From assembly GCA_023133295.1 (NCBI GenBank), contig JAGLWT010000082.1, forward strand, positions 1 to 54,018: DNA of 54,018 bases. Direction: 5' to 3'. The notes beneath the pieces are model-generated. The model saw nothing but the letters and a program-made list of their open reading frames with translations. It was not told where the DNA came from and did not search any database. Made by a program: the position numbers and the translations under genes. Positions 1 to 9,340 of the stretch are shown here, one piece after another. Source of the stretch: a bacterium. Lineage in GTDB: Bacteria > AUK180. Position 1 is the stretch's first letter. Each line of letters starts with the position of its first letter.

Positions 1-278
1 TTTGGTCAATTTCTTCCTCTCTCTTCTCTCACGGACCACGAAGGGTACGCCACGTTCATTGTTCGTTGGACTTGACTCAAATCAAAACATTCCATTGTTA
101 CCGTCTTTATGAATCAGCACACTAGTGAAAATAGAGGAAGGCATCACCGGCACCTTCCCGGGCGGCCTTCCCCCGTTTCTGGAGATATATGACTCCAAAA
201 TGAAGTTACGAGCAAGGACGAATCTACTTGGCAAAAGTGACGATGTTCTACACATGCTCCGCATACTTGATTAAATAT
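1..278. other. Non-coding left edge of window
   Basis: I see no credible gene here. A 60-codon minus-strand frame at 82-264 has no recognisable protein character and no convincing ribosome binding site. The segment ends at the promoter of the first gene. It may hold the 3' flank of a gene lying outside the window. Confidence 0.4.
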
Positions 279-307
279 TTGAAAATACATACGATTTGTT
301 ATATAAT
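279..307 (+). promoter_or_regulatory. Sigma70-like promoter of the first operon, leaderless arrangement
   Basis: TTGAAA at 279-284, a 17-bp spacer and TATAAT at 302-307. The ATG of the first gene begins at 313, six bases after the -10 box. Transcription would therefore start at or next to the ATG, and there is no room for a Shine-Dalgarno site. This probably drives the operon that runs to 13432. Confidence 0.7.
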
Positions 308-312
308 ATAGC

Positions 313-1050
313 ATGAGGAAAATTACAGTACTCTTTGTACTTATAATGTTTCATGGGGGTATTTTCTGCGGAAATCTTCTTCGTACCGACATTCCGGTAA
401 ATACTTCCTTTTATTCTGCCCTGGATATTCAGGTGATCTCTTCATCTGTAGAGATCGGCGCAAAGGGCCTTTCCTTTGTTCAGGAAGAACATCCCGCGGG
501 GCGCAGCTATGTAGGCTTCGGGAATGATAAGATCAAGCTTGTTTATGATATAAAGAAGATCAAGGAAACGCTTTCTGACCTCAACCTTGCTTCCGGAAAG
601 ATGATCATTTTCGCGCACGCTTCCGAGGAAAAAAAAGCAAAGGATTTTTCGCAGAAATGTTCTGATGCCGGGCTGAGGACGGATGTCTCCATTGAAGAGA
701 CTCCCATAAGCTTCATTAAGGGTTTTAAAGAGAAGGGTTCGCAATATGAAGGGATCATAATATTCCAGGACTCGCCCCTTCTGACAAGATCCAATCAGCA
801 GCTTATCGCAACCCTCATCATTTCGATCAAGAAGGTGCTTATAACGCTCGGGATCTCGGATAAGGCTCCCGGGATATTATCATTCACTCCGTCTGAGGAA
901 AAATGGAAAAAAGCACTTAATGAGTTCTATACAAAAGGTTCCGGCGGGAAATTGACCTTGTCTCAGGTTAATTTCAATCTGAGATATGCCGCCATAATCG
1001 GTTTGCAGTTCAAAACTGAATTTTTAGCGAAAGTGAAAAGAGTTATTTAG
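313..1050 (+). CDS. Secreted protein of unknown function, possibly ABC substrate-binding-like
   Basis: A 245-residue protein starting with a Sec-type signal peptide (MRK, a hydrophobic stretch, then a Cys-Gly near residues 19-20). The middle alternates strands and helices, with a run near residues 140-180 (GIIIFQDSPLL, then a helix and a VLITLGIS strand) and an end resembling VNFNLRYAAIIGLQ. This pattern recalls the periplasmic ABC_sub_bind (PF04392) or YfiR-like folds, but the match is by eye only. It is the first gene of a long operon, 8 nt upstream of the aldolase gene. The ATG lies 6 nt past a -10 box, so the mRNA may be leaderless. Function is not known. Confidence 0.75.
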   Translation: MRKITVLFVLIMFHGGIFCGNLLRTDIPVNTSFYSALDIQVISSSVEIGAKGLSFVQEEHPAGRSYVGFGNDKIKLVYDIKKIKETLSDLNLASGKMIIFAHASEEKKAKDFSQKCSDAGLRTDVSIEETPISFIKGFKEKGSQYEGIIIFQDSPLLTRSNQQLIATLIISIKKVLITLGISDKAPGILSFTPSEEKWKKALNEFYTKGSGGKLTLSQVNFNLRYAAIIGLQFKTEFLAKVKRVI

Positions 1051-1058
1051 GAGGAAAT

Positions 1059-1994
1059 ATGCCTAAAGTAGGTACAGCAGAAATGTTTAAAAAGGCCAAT
1101 GACGGCGCTTATGCTATCGGTGCTTTTAATGTTAACAATATGGAGATCATTCAGGGCATTGTCGAAGCCGCAGCTGAATTGAATACTTCTTTGATCCTTC
1201 AGGTATCCGCCGGAGCCAGAAAATACGCCAGGCATGAATATCTGATCAAGCTCGTAGAGGCCGCATTGCTTACAAGCGATATCCCTATTGCGCTGCATCT
1301 GGATCATGGAGACACCTTTGAATTGTGCAAATCCGTTATTGACGGAGGATTCTCGTCCGTAATGATAGACGGCTCGAAGTATTCCCTCGAGGATAATATC
1401 GCCATAACCAAAAAGGTTGTGGATTATGCCCATGAGAGAGGCATCCCTGTTGAAGCGGAATTGGGAAAACTTGCGGGAGTGGAAGATGATGTCAATGTAG
1501 CCGCGAAGGATGCTGTATATACCGATCCTCAGGAGGCCGTTGAATTTGTCGAACGCACCGGATGCGATTCCCTTGCCATTGCCATCGGCACGAGCCACGG
1601 AGCATATAAATTCAAGACAGAGCCCAAACTCAATTTTAAGCGTTTGGAGGAGATTCAGAAATTGCTTCCTGAGAAATATCCGCTGGTCTTACACGGTTCA
1701 TCTACGGTTATTCCCGAATTTGTGAAATTGTGTAATGATTACGGCGGAGACCTGGGACATGCTATGGGGGTTCCGGAATCCATGATAAAAAAGGCGGCTG
1801 CCATGAATGTCGCCAAGGTAAATATTGATACTGACCTGAGATTAGCGATGACCGGCACTATCCGAAAAGAATTTGTGGCCAATCCTTCGGCATTTGATCC
1901 CAGAAAGTATTTAGGTCCCGCGCGAGATGCTATTCGTGAAATGGTTAAACGAAAAATTAAGATACTGGGCTGCGATGGCAGTGCCGCCCAATGA
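1059..1994 (+). CDS. fba: Class II fructose-1,6-bisphosphate aldolase
   Basis: A cytoplasmic Zn-dependent aldolase that interconverts fructose-1,6-bisphosphate with dihydroxyacetone phosphate and glyceraldehyde-3-phosphate in glycolysis and gluconeogenesis. The 311-residue length fits the family. The hallmark LDHGD motif (about residues 83-87) carries the zinc-ligand His and the catalytic Asp. It is followed by the GGFSSVMIDGS block, a metal-ligand His in the IGTSHGAY segment, LHGSS, and a phosphate-binding VNIDTDLR motif near residues 255-262. A strong ribosome site (GAGG, 1051-1054) precedes the ATG. A related ketose-bisphosphate aldolase of the same family (tagatose type) cannot be excluded, but the glycolytic enzyme is the simplest reading. 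Confidence 0.95.
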   Translation: MPKVGTAEMFKKANDGAYAIGAFNVNNMEIIQGIVEAAAELNTSLILQVSAGARKYARHEYLIKLVEAALLTSDIPIALHLDHGDTFELCKSVIDGGFSSVMIDGSKYSLEDNIAITKKVVDYAHERGIPVEAELGKLAGVEDDVNVAAKDAVYTDPQEAVEFVERTGCDSLAIAIGTSHGAYKFKTEPKLNFKRLEEIQKLLPEKYPLVLHGSSTVIPEFVKLCNDYGGDLGHAMGVPESMIKKAAAMNVAKVNIDTDLRLAMTGTIRKEFVANPSAFDPRKYLGPARDAIREMVKRKIKILGCDGSAAQ

Positions 1995-2002
1995 GGTGAT
2001 AA

Positions 2003-3130
2003 ATGAAAAAGATCTATGCACTCTTACTCTTGCTCTTGTTAATATGCTCCGTAGGCAGAGCAGATGTTCTCCAATTGAAGGATGGTGTTTATATCATCAA
2101 GGAAGGGGATTGCCTTTGGAATATCTCTAAAAAATACTATGATAACCCATACCTTTGGCCGAAGATCTGGGAAGCAAACACCTATATTACAAATCCTGAT
2201 CTGATATTCCCTGAAGATCAACTGGTTATACCCGGTATCGATGCCGCAGCTGAAGAGGTCGAAACAGAGATGAATGAAACGATAGTTGAATCCCCCGTCG
2301 GAGAAAAGACCCCCGTGGTTGTGAAGACGGAACCTATTAAGGTGGAAGAAGAAACGGAAGTTGTGGTGGAAGATGATGCGCCGTATGAGGACGAGGCATT
2401 TGAAGAGGAGCTCCCTGAGGAAGAAGTGATCAAGGATCTGGAGATCCCGGTCTCTTTTGACAATCAAGTCCTTGCCGCAGGAGGCGTTGTTCAAACCGGC
2501 GAACTTTCTGAGCAGGGATATATTGTTGACTTTGAAGAGACCTTCCAAGAATATCATGGCGCGCATGAATTGATCTTTTTGAATTTCTATGAAGATGTTG
2601 CCATAGGCGATGCTTTTCTGATATATTCTTACTTCGATGAAGTAAAAGATCCATCCACCAAAAGCGCCCTGGGAAAGAAATTTGCTGTTAAGGGGATTGT
2701 AACAATTGTAGAGATGGGTGAATACGCTATAAAAGGCGAGGTAAAAAAATCCTTTGACAAATTGGAAAAAGGCAATCTTCTTATGACATATGATCCTGAA
2801 AAATGGGTGTATATGGACCTGGGCGGCACACCTGAGTATACCGAGGGTGTTATCGCGGGCTCCAAGGAATTGGGTGCAATGCTCGGGCATCGGCAGGATG
2901 TTGTTTATATCAACCTTGGCAGTACATCCGGGATCCAGGCCGGTCAGAAATTTTATGTGTACAAGGATTCCAAGCGTATCTCAGATCCTATGGGTGGCAC
3001 CGCCACGACGGGCGAACTTGAGATCGGGCAATTGAAGATAATAAAGACCTTTGAATATTCGTCATCTGCCGTAGTTACCCAAGTGAGCGAACTTATCGAA
3101 GTGGGTGATATTGTCCGTTTTACGGAGTAG
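2003..3130 (+). CDS. Secreted LysM-domain protein
   Basis: 375 residues with a signal peptide (MKKIYALLLLLLLICSVGRA) and one LysM domain at about residues 29-78, including the KEGDCLWNISKKYY core and a QLVIPG end. An acidic, low-complexity linker follows at about 85-150. The C-terminal 220 residues are a beta-rich region with repeated VxxGxxxxIYS and IGQxxVxxT elements, seen in other LysM proteins of diderm bacteria. LysM binds glycan chains of peptidoglycan, so a periplasmic or envelope role is expected. The start has a GAGGTGAT ribosome site. The stop codon is next to the start of the following gene, so the two are translationally coupled. Confidence 0.85.
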   Translation: MKKIYALLLLLLLICSVGRADVLQLKDGVYIIKEGDCLWNISKKYYDNPYLWPKIWEANTYITNPDLIFPEDQLVIPGIDAAAEEVETEMNETIVESPVGEKTPVVVKTEPIKVEEETEVVVEDDAPYEDEAFEEELPEEEVIKDLEIPVSFDNQVLAAGGVVQTGELSEQGYIVDFEETFQEYHGAHELIFLNFYEDVAIGDAFLIYSYFDEVKDPSTKSALGKKFAVKGIVTIVEMGEYAIKGEVKKSFDKLEKGNLLMTYDPEKWVYMDLGGTPEYTEGVIAGSKELGAMLGHRQDVVYINLGSTSGIQAGQKFYVYKDSKRISDPMGGTATTGELEIGQLKIIKTFEYSSSAVVTQVSELIEVGDIVRFTE

Positions 3131-3132
3131 TG

Positions 3133-3513
3133 ATGAAACGCCGCGGAGGATCTATAATAGGACTGATAATTGTCCTGGTCATTATTACCGGGATCATTCT
3201 CTTTACCATACCGTATCTTAAGATCAACGGTGATAAGGCAAAGATCAAAAGAGTCCTGTATCAGACACAGAAATATATGCAGACCAATGGGGAAACCCGT
3301 TACGAAAAACTGCAGCAGAGATTCTTTGACGACTTGGATCCGGAAGAGAATATATCGGTGGAAGTGTTGAGAGAAGATTTTCAAATGACTAAGAACGGAG
3401 AAAATTATATTCTGAAATGCAGATATGTGAATGAAAATATTATCGTTCCCGTATTAAAGATCAGAATGGGCCCCATAGACAAGGACATTGAAACCGAAGA
3501 ATTTTCGTTTTAA
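3133..3513 (+). CDS. Small single-pass membrane protein
   Basis: 126 residues from the ATG at 3133. A GTG at 3130 is an alternative start, but GGAG at 3124-3127 fits the ATG better. A short basic N-terminus (MKRRGG) is followed by one transmembrane helix at about residues 7-29, then a soluble domain of about 95 residues, presumably periplasmic. The layout resembles pseudopilin-like or DUF4845-type membrane-anchored proteins, but there is no prepilin peptidase motif, and I cannot name a family. It lies between the LysM gene and dprA and overlaps dprA by 26 nt. Confidence 0.75.
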   Translation: MKRRGGSIIGLIIVLVIITGIILFTIPYLKINGDKAKIKRVLYQTQKYMQTNGETRYEKLQQRFFDDLDPEENISVEVLREDFQMTKNGENYILKCRYVNENIIVPVLKIRMGPIDKDIETEEFSF

Positions 3514-4549
3514 TGATTATTTAAGGTACAGTTATTGCGATTTTTCTCTCAGCTTCCAGAATACTGTAAGGGAAAAATACGATTCTCCTTCAGAACTATT
3601 TCAGAATTACAAGACCCACGATCTTACTAAAAAGCAAAAGCAGAAGATAGAAACTTCAGAAGAAATGGATTTTTCCTTGAAGGAGCAGGAGTTGAGAGAT
3701 AATGGAATTGATCTGCTTGTCTGGGAAGATGACGATTATCCCGTGCTTTTGAGAGACATTTATGCCCCTCCGATGATGCTCTTTGTTCTTGGTGACAGAA
3801 AGTATTTGAACTCCGACTGCATTGGAGTGGTAGGTTCCCGCCGATACACGCCTTACGGAAGATCTCTAGCGGAAGATTTTTCTCATAAGCTGGCTTCGAA
3901 CGGGATCACCGTCGTGTCCGGCCTTGCCGCCGGTATCGACTCTTTCGCTCATAAAGGCGCGTTGAAGGGTGGAACTACAATAGGGGTGATGGCAACAGGC
4001 ATCGATCTATGCTATCCGGCTTTCAATATTTCGTTAAAAGAACATATTGCGCGATCCGGCTGTGTCATTACCGAATCCTATCCCGGTCTTGCCGCCGCCC
4101 CATTTCGCTTTCCTATCCGTAACCGTTTGATCTCCGGCCTCAGTAGAGCGGTCATAGTTATCGAGGCCCGAATACGTTCCGGTTCCCTGATAACCGCGAG
4201 AACGGCAATAGAGCAGGGAAGGGATGTTTATGCCATTCCGGGAGACATCAACCGCATCTCATCCGAAGGTACCAATTATCTCATAAAAAGTGCAATGGCA
4301 TTTCCTCTGCTCAATATATCCGAGATCATCGGGGAGGATCTCAAAGGCAATAATGAAGGGAAATTGAATGAGCAGGAAATGAAGGTCTTAAATCTTGTGA
4401 AGGAGTCTCCCATTGGGTTTGACGGCTTAATGGAGATCACCGGGTTTGATTTTGGAAAGTTAAGTGGTATACTATTCAAATTGGAATTTGAGAACCTTAT
4501 ATTAAAAATGGCGAATAATGCTTACAGAGGAGTAGATAATGGCTGTTAA
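3488..4549 (+). CDS. dprA: DNA processing protein DprA
   Basis: 353 residues, a normal length. It loads RecA on incoming single-stranded DNA during natural transformation and may have other repair roles. The Rossmann-like core is clear: GVVGSRRYTPYG (about residues 112-123), VSGLAAGIDSFAHKGAL, a GVMATGIDLCYP segment, FPIRNRLISGLS, and IEARIRSGSLITAR with the Gly-Ser nucleic-acid-binding site. A winged-helix-like C-terminal domain begins at about residue 285. The first in-frame start is TTG at 3488, inside the previous gene. The first ATG is about 60 codons downstream and would cut into the N-terminal domain, so TTG is preferred. It overlaps topA by 11 nt, an order seen in several phyla. Confidence 0.93.
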   Translation: MKPKNFRFNDYLRYSYCDFSLSFQNTVREKYDSPSELFQNYKTHDLTKKQKQKIETSEEMDFSLKEQELRDNGIDLLVWEDDDYPVLLRDIYAPPMMLFVLGDRKYLNSDCIGVVGSRRYTPYGRSLAEDFSHKLASNGITVVSGLAAGIDSFAHKGALKGGTTIGVMATGIDLCYPAFNISLKEHIARSGCVITESYPGLAAAPFRFPIRNRLISGLSRAVIVIEARIRSGSLITARTAIEQGRDVYAIPGDINRISSEGTNYLIKSAMAFPLLNISEIIGEDLKGNNEGKLNEQEMKVLNLVKESPIGFDGLMEITGFDFGKLSGILFKLEFENLILKMANNAYRGVDNGC

Positions 4550-6710
4550 ATTAGTGATTGTTGAGTCACCGGCGAAGACCAGGACCATAAGTTCTATTCT
4601 TGGAAAGGAGTTCAAGGTCGTTGCGTCCATGGGACATATCATAGACCTTCCCAAGAATCGCTTTGGTGTATTCATAGATGAAAAAGATATTAAGATAAAT
4701 TACACGCAGATCGCTGAAAAGAAGAAGATCATCGATATGTTGAAAACAGAAATGGAAAATGCCGATACGGTCTTTCTGGCAACTGATCCAGATCGCGAGG
4801 GAGAGGCTATTGCTTATCATATCTCAACCCTGTCTCCGGATACGCATTTTAAAAGGGTCATGATCAATGAGATCACGGTTGCAGGGATAAAGAACGGGTT
4901 CAAGCATCCATCCGAATTGGATATGGATAAGGTCAATTCCCAGCAGGGCCGCAGACTGCTTGACCGTATTGTCGGCTATAAGCTTTCGCCCTTCCTTTGG
5001 CAGAAAGTAAAAAAAGGACTTTCGGCAGGCCGTGTCCAATCGGTGGCTTTGAGGATGATATGCGAACGTGAAGAGTTGATCCTCGCCTTTGTTCCGGAGA
5101 AGTATTGGGAGATATTCGCGCAATTTGATTTTGCTTCCGGTGTGGACTTCAAATTGAGTAAGATCGGAAAAAAGAAAGCTGAGATAAAAGATCAGAAACT
5201 GGAGAAAAAGTGCCTGAAGGAAATAAAAGTCTCATCGCAATACATTGTCAGCGATATTAAAAAGAGCACCAAGAAAGTAAGTCCTCCATTGCCGCTTATC
5301 ACAAGCTCTCTCCAGCAGGAAGCCGCCAAGCGCTTCAATTGGTCGCCCAAGAAGACAATGCGTGTCGCTCAGGGCTTATATGAAGGTGTCGATGTAGGCA
5401 AGGGTCCTGTCGGTCTGATCACATATATGAGAACGGATTCCACAAGGATCTCTGCCAGCGCCTTCGGCTCAGCCCAGAAATATATCGAAAAGGCCTATGG
5501 GAAGGAATATTGCGGGAATATACCCCGGACAAAAAAGAGCTCCAAGGTCCAAGATGCCCATGAGGCGATCCGCCCGACACATATTGACTACCTCCCCGAG
5601 AAGATGAAGACCCATATCAAAGGGGATCACCTGAAACTCTATACCCTCATTTTTAATAGATATCTCGCCAGTATTATGGCTCCCGGCAGCGACAGTATTC
5701 AAACGGTTTCCGTGATCACCGATAATGCCGGATACACTTTTCAATCGGTTATTTCCAAGGTAAAATTTGATGGTTTCCGCAAACTTAGCAGAGCTGATGA
5801 GAAAGAGATCGCTTTCCTTCAGGTGAAGAAGGACTCTATCGTGAAAATGAAAACTCTACGCTCGGATGCAAAGGAGACCAAGGCGAAACCGCGTTTTTCA
5901 TCCGGGACATTGATCCGGCTGCTTGAGGAAAAAGGTATCGGCCGCCCATCCACATATGCCACTATTATTTCCACATTGTTGGACAGAAAATATGTGGAAA
6001 GCAAAGAAAAAGCCCTTGTGCCGTCAGAATTGGGAACGATCGTCAATGGTTTTCTTGTCAAAGGCTTTCCCCGTATTCTCGACTACAATTTCACAAGAGA
6101 TGTTGAAAATGAACTTGACCGTATTGAACAGGGCGAACTGGATTATAAGGAATTGATACAAAAGAATTGGAAGATCGTGATGAAGCAGCTTGAAGAGGCC
6201 AAGGATAAATTGGAATCTGTGAAAGACAAGCTGATTGAAAGGGTCGGGGAAGAATGTCCTGATTGTAAGGGCGAACTCGTTTACCGTGACGGCAGATACG
6301 GGCGTTTTATCTCCTGTATCAATTATCCGAAATGCAGGTATACAAGAAATATTGTAGAGGATAGCGATGTTCTCTGCCCAAAATGCGGCAAAGCGATGGA
6401 AGTTCGCCTCGGCCAATGGGGCAAATACCTTAAATGTCCGAATGATAAGTGCGGCCATTCCATGGCCTTTACTACCGGCCTCAAGTGCCCGAAGTGCGGC
6501 GGCTTCATATTTGAGAAGATCTCAAGAAAGAAGAAACCGTATTATATATGCGAGAACAACAGCTCATCCGATGACTCCAAATGCGACTTCATTATATTTA
6601 CACGGCCGGTCGAAGGCAAGTGCTCGCAATGCGGGTCGATCCTTCTCTATCCCTATAGGAAAAAATATAAATGCCCGCTTTGCGGGAACATTCAAGAGGA
6701 TGCCCAATGA
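4539..6710 (+). CDS. topA: DNA topoisomerase I (type IA)
   Basis: 723 residues. It relaxes negatively supercoiled DNA by transient single-strand cleavage. The Toprim domain starts at residue 4 (LVIVESPAKTRTI) and has the acidic DPDREGEAIAYH motif near 87-98. The catalytic tyrosine is Tyr296 in GLITYMRTDSTR. The conserved QDAHEAIRPT and GIGRPSTYATIISTL motifs follow. The C-terminus has four Cys4 zinc-ribbon units, from CPDC at 6257 to CPLC at 6673, fitting the multi-ribbon tails of bacterial TopA. The ribosome site is AGAGGAG before the ATG. The stop overlaps the secA start as ATGA. Confidence 0.97.
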   Translation: MAVKLVIVESPAKTRTISSILGKEFKVVASMGHIIDLPKNRFGVFIDEKDIKINYTQIAEKKKIIDMLKTEMENADTVFLATDPDREGEAIAYHISTLSPDTHFKRVMINEITVAGIKNGFKHPSELDMDKVNSQQGRRLLDRIVGYKLSPFLWQKVKKGLSAGRVQSVALRMICEREELILAFVPEKYWEIFAQFDFASGVDFKLSKIGKKKAEIKDQKLEKKCLKEIKVSSQYIVSDIKKSTKKVSPPLPLITSSLQQEAAKRFNWSPKKTMRVAQGLYEGVDVGKGPVGLITYMRTDSTRISASAFGSAQKYIEKAYGKEYCGNIPRTKKSSKVQDAHEAIRPTHIDYLPEKMKTHIKGDHLKLYTLIFNRYLASIMAPGSDSIQTVSVITDNAGYTFQSVISKVKFDGFRKLSRADEKEIAFLQVKKDSIVKMKTLRSDAKETKAKPRFSSGTLIRLLEEKGIGRPSTYATIISTLLDRKYVESKEKALVPSELGTIVNGFLVKGFPRILDYNFTRDVENELDRIEQGELDYKELIQKNWKIVMKQLEEAKDKLESVKDKLIERVGEECPDCKGELVYRDGRYGRFISCINYPKCRYTRNIVEDSDVLCPKCGKAMEVRLGQWGKYLKCPNDKCGHSMAFTTGLKCPKCGGFIFEKISRKKKPYYICENNSSSDDSKCDFIIFTRPVEGKCSQCGSILLYPYRKKYKCPLCGNIQEDAQ

Positions 6711-9340
6711 TATGGGATTCCCTTGGGAAGCTCTTCGGAAACCGCAATGAAAGGATGCTGAAAAAGCTTGAACCGATAGTAGAAGAGGTCAATCAACTTG
6801 AGCAGAAGATGAGGTCAATGACCGATTCTCAATTGAAGGTATTTCCCGATGAATTGAAGGAACGGCTTGGTAAGGATAAAGATATAGACGCCGCGATGGA
6901 AAAAATTCTTCCCGAGGCCTTCGCTCTGGTCAGAGAAGTAAGCTGTAGAACCCTGAAGATGCGGCACTTTGATGTTCAGATACTTGGAGGCATTGTCCTG
7001 CACCGCGGGATCATCGCCGAGATGAAGACAGGGGAAGGTAAAACTCTGGCGGCAACCCTTCCGGTGTTTTTGAACGCCATTGCCGGTAAAAAAGTCCATC
7101 TTGTCACGGTGAATGATTATCTGGCAAAGAGGGATGCCGAGTGGATGTCCCCGATATACGAATTCTTGGGCCTCACGGTCGGAGTTCTTCAGAATATGAT
7201 GGAATATGATGAGAGGCAGGCGGCCTACCGCTGCCATGTGGTTTACGGCACCAACAGTGAATTCGGCTTTGATTACTTAAGAGACAATATGGTTCTTTCT
7301 AAAGAACATACCGTTCAAGGGGAGCTGGATTTCGCCATCATCGATGAAGTTGATTCCATCCTTATTGATGAGGCCCGTACTCCGCTGATCATTTCCGGCG
7401 CATCCGTGGAATCAACAAAAAAATATGTGACGATAGATAAGTTCGTAAGAAAATTAAAACAGGACGACCATTTTGAACTTCATGAAAAAGAGAAGACCGC
7501 AGTCCTTATGGATGAGGGTGTGGAGCATATGGAAGCGCTTCTTGGCGTGAATAATCTGTATGAACCACAGAATTTCCATCTCGTCCACTATATTACCAAG
7601 TCCCTATGCGCGCATAATTGCTACAAAAGGGATATTGATTATATAGTTAAGGACAATCAGGTCTTGATAGTCGATGAATTTACCGGCAGGATCATGGATG
7701 GCAGGCGTTTTTCCGACGGCCTGCATCAGGCCCTGGAGGCGAAGGAAAAAGTTTCGGTCAAGGAAGAAAGTCAAACCCTCGCCACCATAACCATACAGAA
7801 TTATTTCCGAATGTATCATAAACTGGCGGGAATGACCGGTACCGCTCTTACGGAAGCCGGTGAGTTCATTGAGATATACAAGCTTGATGTTCTCGTTATT
7901 CCCACAAATGAGCTGATGATACGCTCGGATTACAATGATGCGGTCTACAAAACGAAACAAGGCAAATTCCTCGCGATAATAGAAGAGATCGCCAAGTGGC
8001 ATAAAGCGGGCCGGCCGATCCTTGTAGGTACAACTTCAATTGAGGATTCGGAGACCTTATCTGCCCTTTTACGAAGAAATAAAAACATTCAATGCAATGT
8101 TCTCAATGCCAAGCATCATCAAAGAGAGGCCGAGATCATTTCCCGTGCCGGCGAAGCGGGAGCGATAACTATCGCTACTAATATGGCCGGCCGTGGAACC
8201 GATATCAAACTCGGTGAAGGCACGGTTCTCTGTCCCAGAGTGGAAGGAAGGATGCATTGCTGGGTATCACCGCCGGAGCAGGGGTGTTCAAATTGTCTGC
8301 CGGAACACAAAGCCTGCGCAAAGGAAGCCGGATGCGGGCTTTATATTATCGGTTCGGAAAGGCATGAATCCCGCCGTATAGATAATCAGTTAAGAGGCCG
8401 TTCAGGAAGGCAGGGCGATCCCGGCGCTTCACGGTTCTTTATCTCTCTGGAAGATGATCTGATGCGTCTTTTCGGTTCGGATAAGATGAGGGGAATGCTG
8501 GATAAACTCGGCCTGCCCGAGGATGAAAGGATAGAACATCCCATTATTTCATCGGGGATCGAAAGGGCACAGAAACAGGTTGAAGCACACAATTTTGATA
8601 TAAGAAAGAATCTTTTGAAATATGATGATGTGAACAATGAACAAAGAAAACTCGTTTATAGATTAAGAAAGAAGATCCTGAAAATGGAGGGAATAGAAGA
8701 AGAAGCAAGAGAGATGATGACCTCTTCCGTAAGGGAGAATATGAACGGCTTCTTCCCGCCGAAAGTCCTGCCGGATATGTGGGATATCAAGGGCGCGGTT
8801 CAATATCTCAATCAATTGCACCTCACTATCCCTCATGAACTTGAAGGGTCGCTTGATGCCATGGAACCCGATAAGATCATTGACAATGCCGTAAGCGATA
8901 CTGAGAAGGTCTTTGAAAGAAAGAAAGCGATGCTGGCCGAAGAATTTCCCTATTTTCTGAAGGCGATCATCCTTGAGATACTGGATTTCAACTGGAAGGA
9001 CCATCTGCTCTCCATGGATGGTTTGAGAGAAGTAATCTATTACCGTGCATACGGCCAGAAGGATCCTCTCATTGAATATAAGAAGGAAAGCTTTGAATTG
9101 TTCGAAGATATGCTGGCGCAGGTCGAGGACGGCGTGACATCCGTATTTTTCCGCCTCGCGGAAAATGAGGACTTGACGGCATTCCTTCATGTGAAAAAGC
9201 AGGAAGAATTCTATCAGGGGCATAAAAAAGATGCCTCATTGCTAATGACAGGCAAGTCTCAGGACACATCCAAGGTCAAGCAAAAAATTGAAGATATCAC
9301 ATCCCGGCATGGATTTGGGAAAAGGAGGAAGAAAAAATGA
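6707..9340 (+). CDS. secA: Preprotein translocase ATPase SecA with Cys-rich insertion
   Basis: 877 residues from the ATG at 6707, which overlaps the topA stop as ATGA and has AAGAGGA as ribosome site. An in-frame upstream ATG at 6671 lies inside topA and is less likely. SecA drives unfolded proteins through SecYEG. Visible motifs are Walker A in MKTGEGKTL, the DEVDSILIDEARTPLI block, GRIMDGRRFSDGLHQ in the cross-linking region, NMAGRGTDIKLG, and the ERHESRRIDNQLRGRSGRQG helicase motif. At about residues 509-543, where E. coli has no Cys, there is an insertion with six Cys and two His (CPRV, HCW, CSNC, HKAC, GCG). The tail ends in a basic KRRKKK without the usual C-terminal zinc motif. It overlaps the next gene as ATGA. 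Confidence 0.97.
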   Translation: MIWDSLGKLFGNRNERMLKKLEPIVEEVNQLEQKMRSMTDSQLKVFPDELKERLGKDKDIDAAMEKILPEAFALVREVSCRTLKMRHFDVQILGGIVLHRGIIAEMKTGEGKTLAATLPVFLNAIAGKKVHLVTVNDYLAKRDAEWMSPIYEFLGLTVGVLQNMMEYDERQAAYRCHVVYGTNSEFGFDYLRDNMVLSKEHTVQGELDFAIIDEVDSILIDEARTPLIISGASVESTKKYVTIDKFVRKLKQDDHFELHEKEKTAVLMDEGVEHMEALLGVNNLYEPQNFHLVHYITKSLCAHNCYKRDIDYIVKDNQVLIVDEFTGRIMDGRRFSDGLHQALEAKEKVSVKEESQTLATITIQNYFRMYHKLAGMTGTALTEAGEFIEIYKLDVLVIPTNELMIRSDYNDAVYKTKQGKFLAIIEEIAKWHKAGRPILVGTTSIEDSETLSALLRRNKNIQCNVLNAKHHQREAEIISRAGEAGAITIATNMAGRGTDIKLGEGTVLCPRVEGRMHCWVSPPEQGCSNCLPEHKACAKEAGCGLYIIGSERHESRRIDNQLRGRSGRQGDPGASRFFISLEDDLMRLFGSDKMRGMLDKLGLPEDERIEHPIISSGIERAQKQVEAHNFDIRKNLLKYDDVNNEQRKLVYRLRKKILKMEGIEEEAREMMTSSVRENMNGFFPPKVLPDMWDIKGAVQYLNQLHLTIPHELEGSLDAMEPDKIIDNAVSDTEKVFERKKAMLAEEFPYFLKAIILEILDFNWKDHLLSMDGLREVIYYRAYGQKDPLIEYKKESFELFEDMLAQVEDGVTSVFFRLAENEDLTAFLHVKKQEEFYQGHKKDASLLMTGKSQDTSKVKQKIEDITSRHGFGKRRKKK

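Noticed and set aside
82..264. 60-codon minus-strand frame at the left edge
   Set aside because: No recognisable protein pattern, no good ribosome site, and mixed composition. It is more likely chance.
2039..2890. 283-codon minus-strand frame opposite the LysM gene
   Set aside because: It lies fully antisense to a clear LysM gene with a signal peptide and ribosome site. The reverse frame has no motif and is a codon-bias shadow.
6671..6706. Upstream ATG start for secA
   Set aside because: It adds 12 residues that are only the out-of-frame tail of topA. The ATG at 6707 has a good ribosome site and an ATGA overlap like others in this operon.
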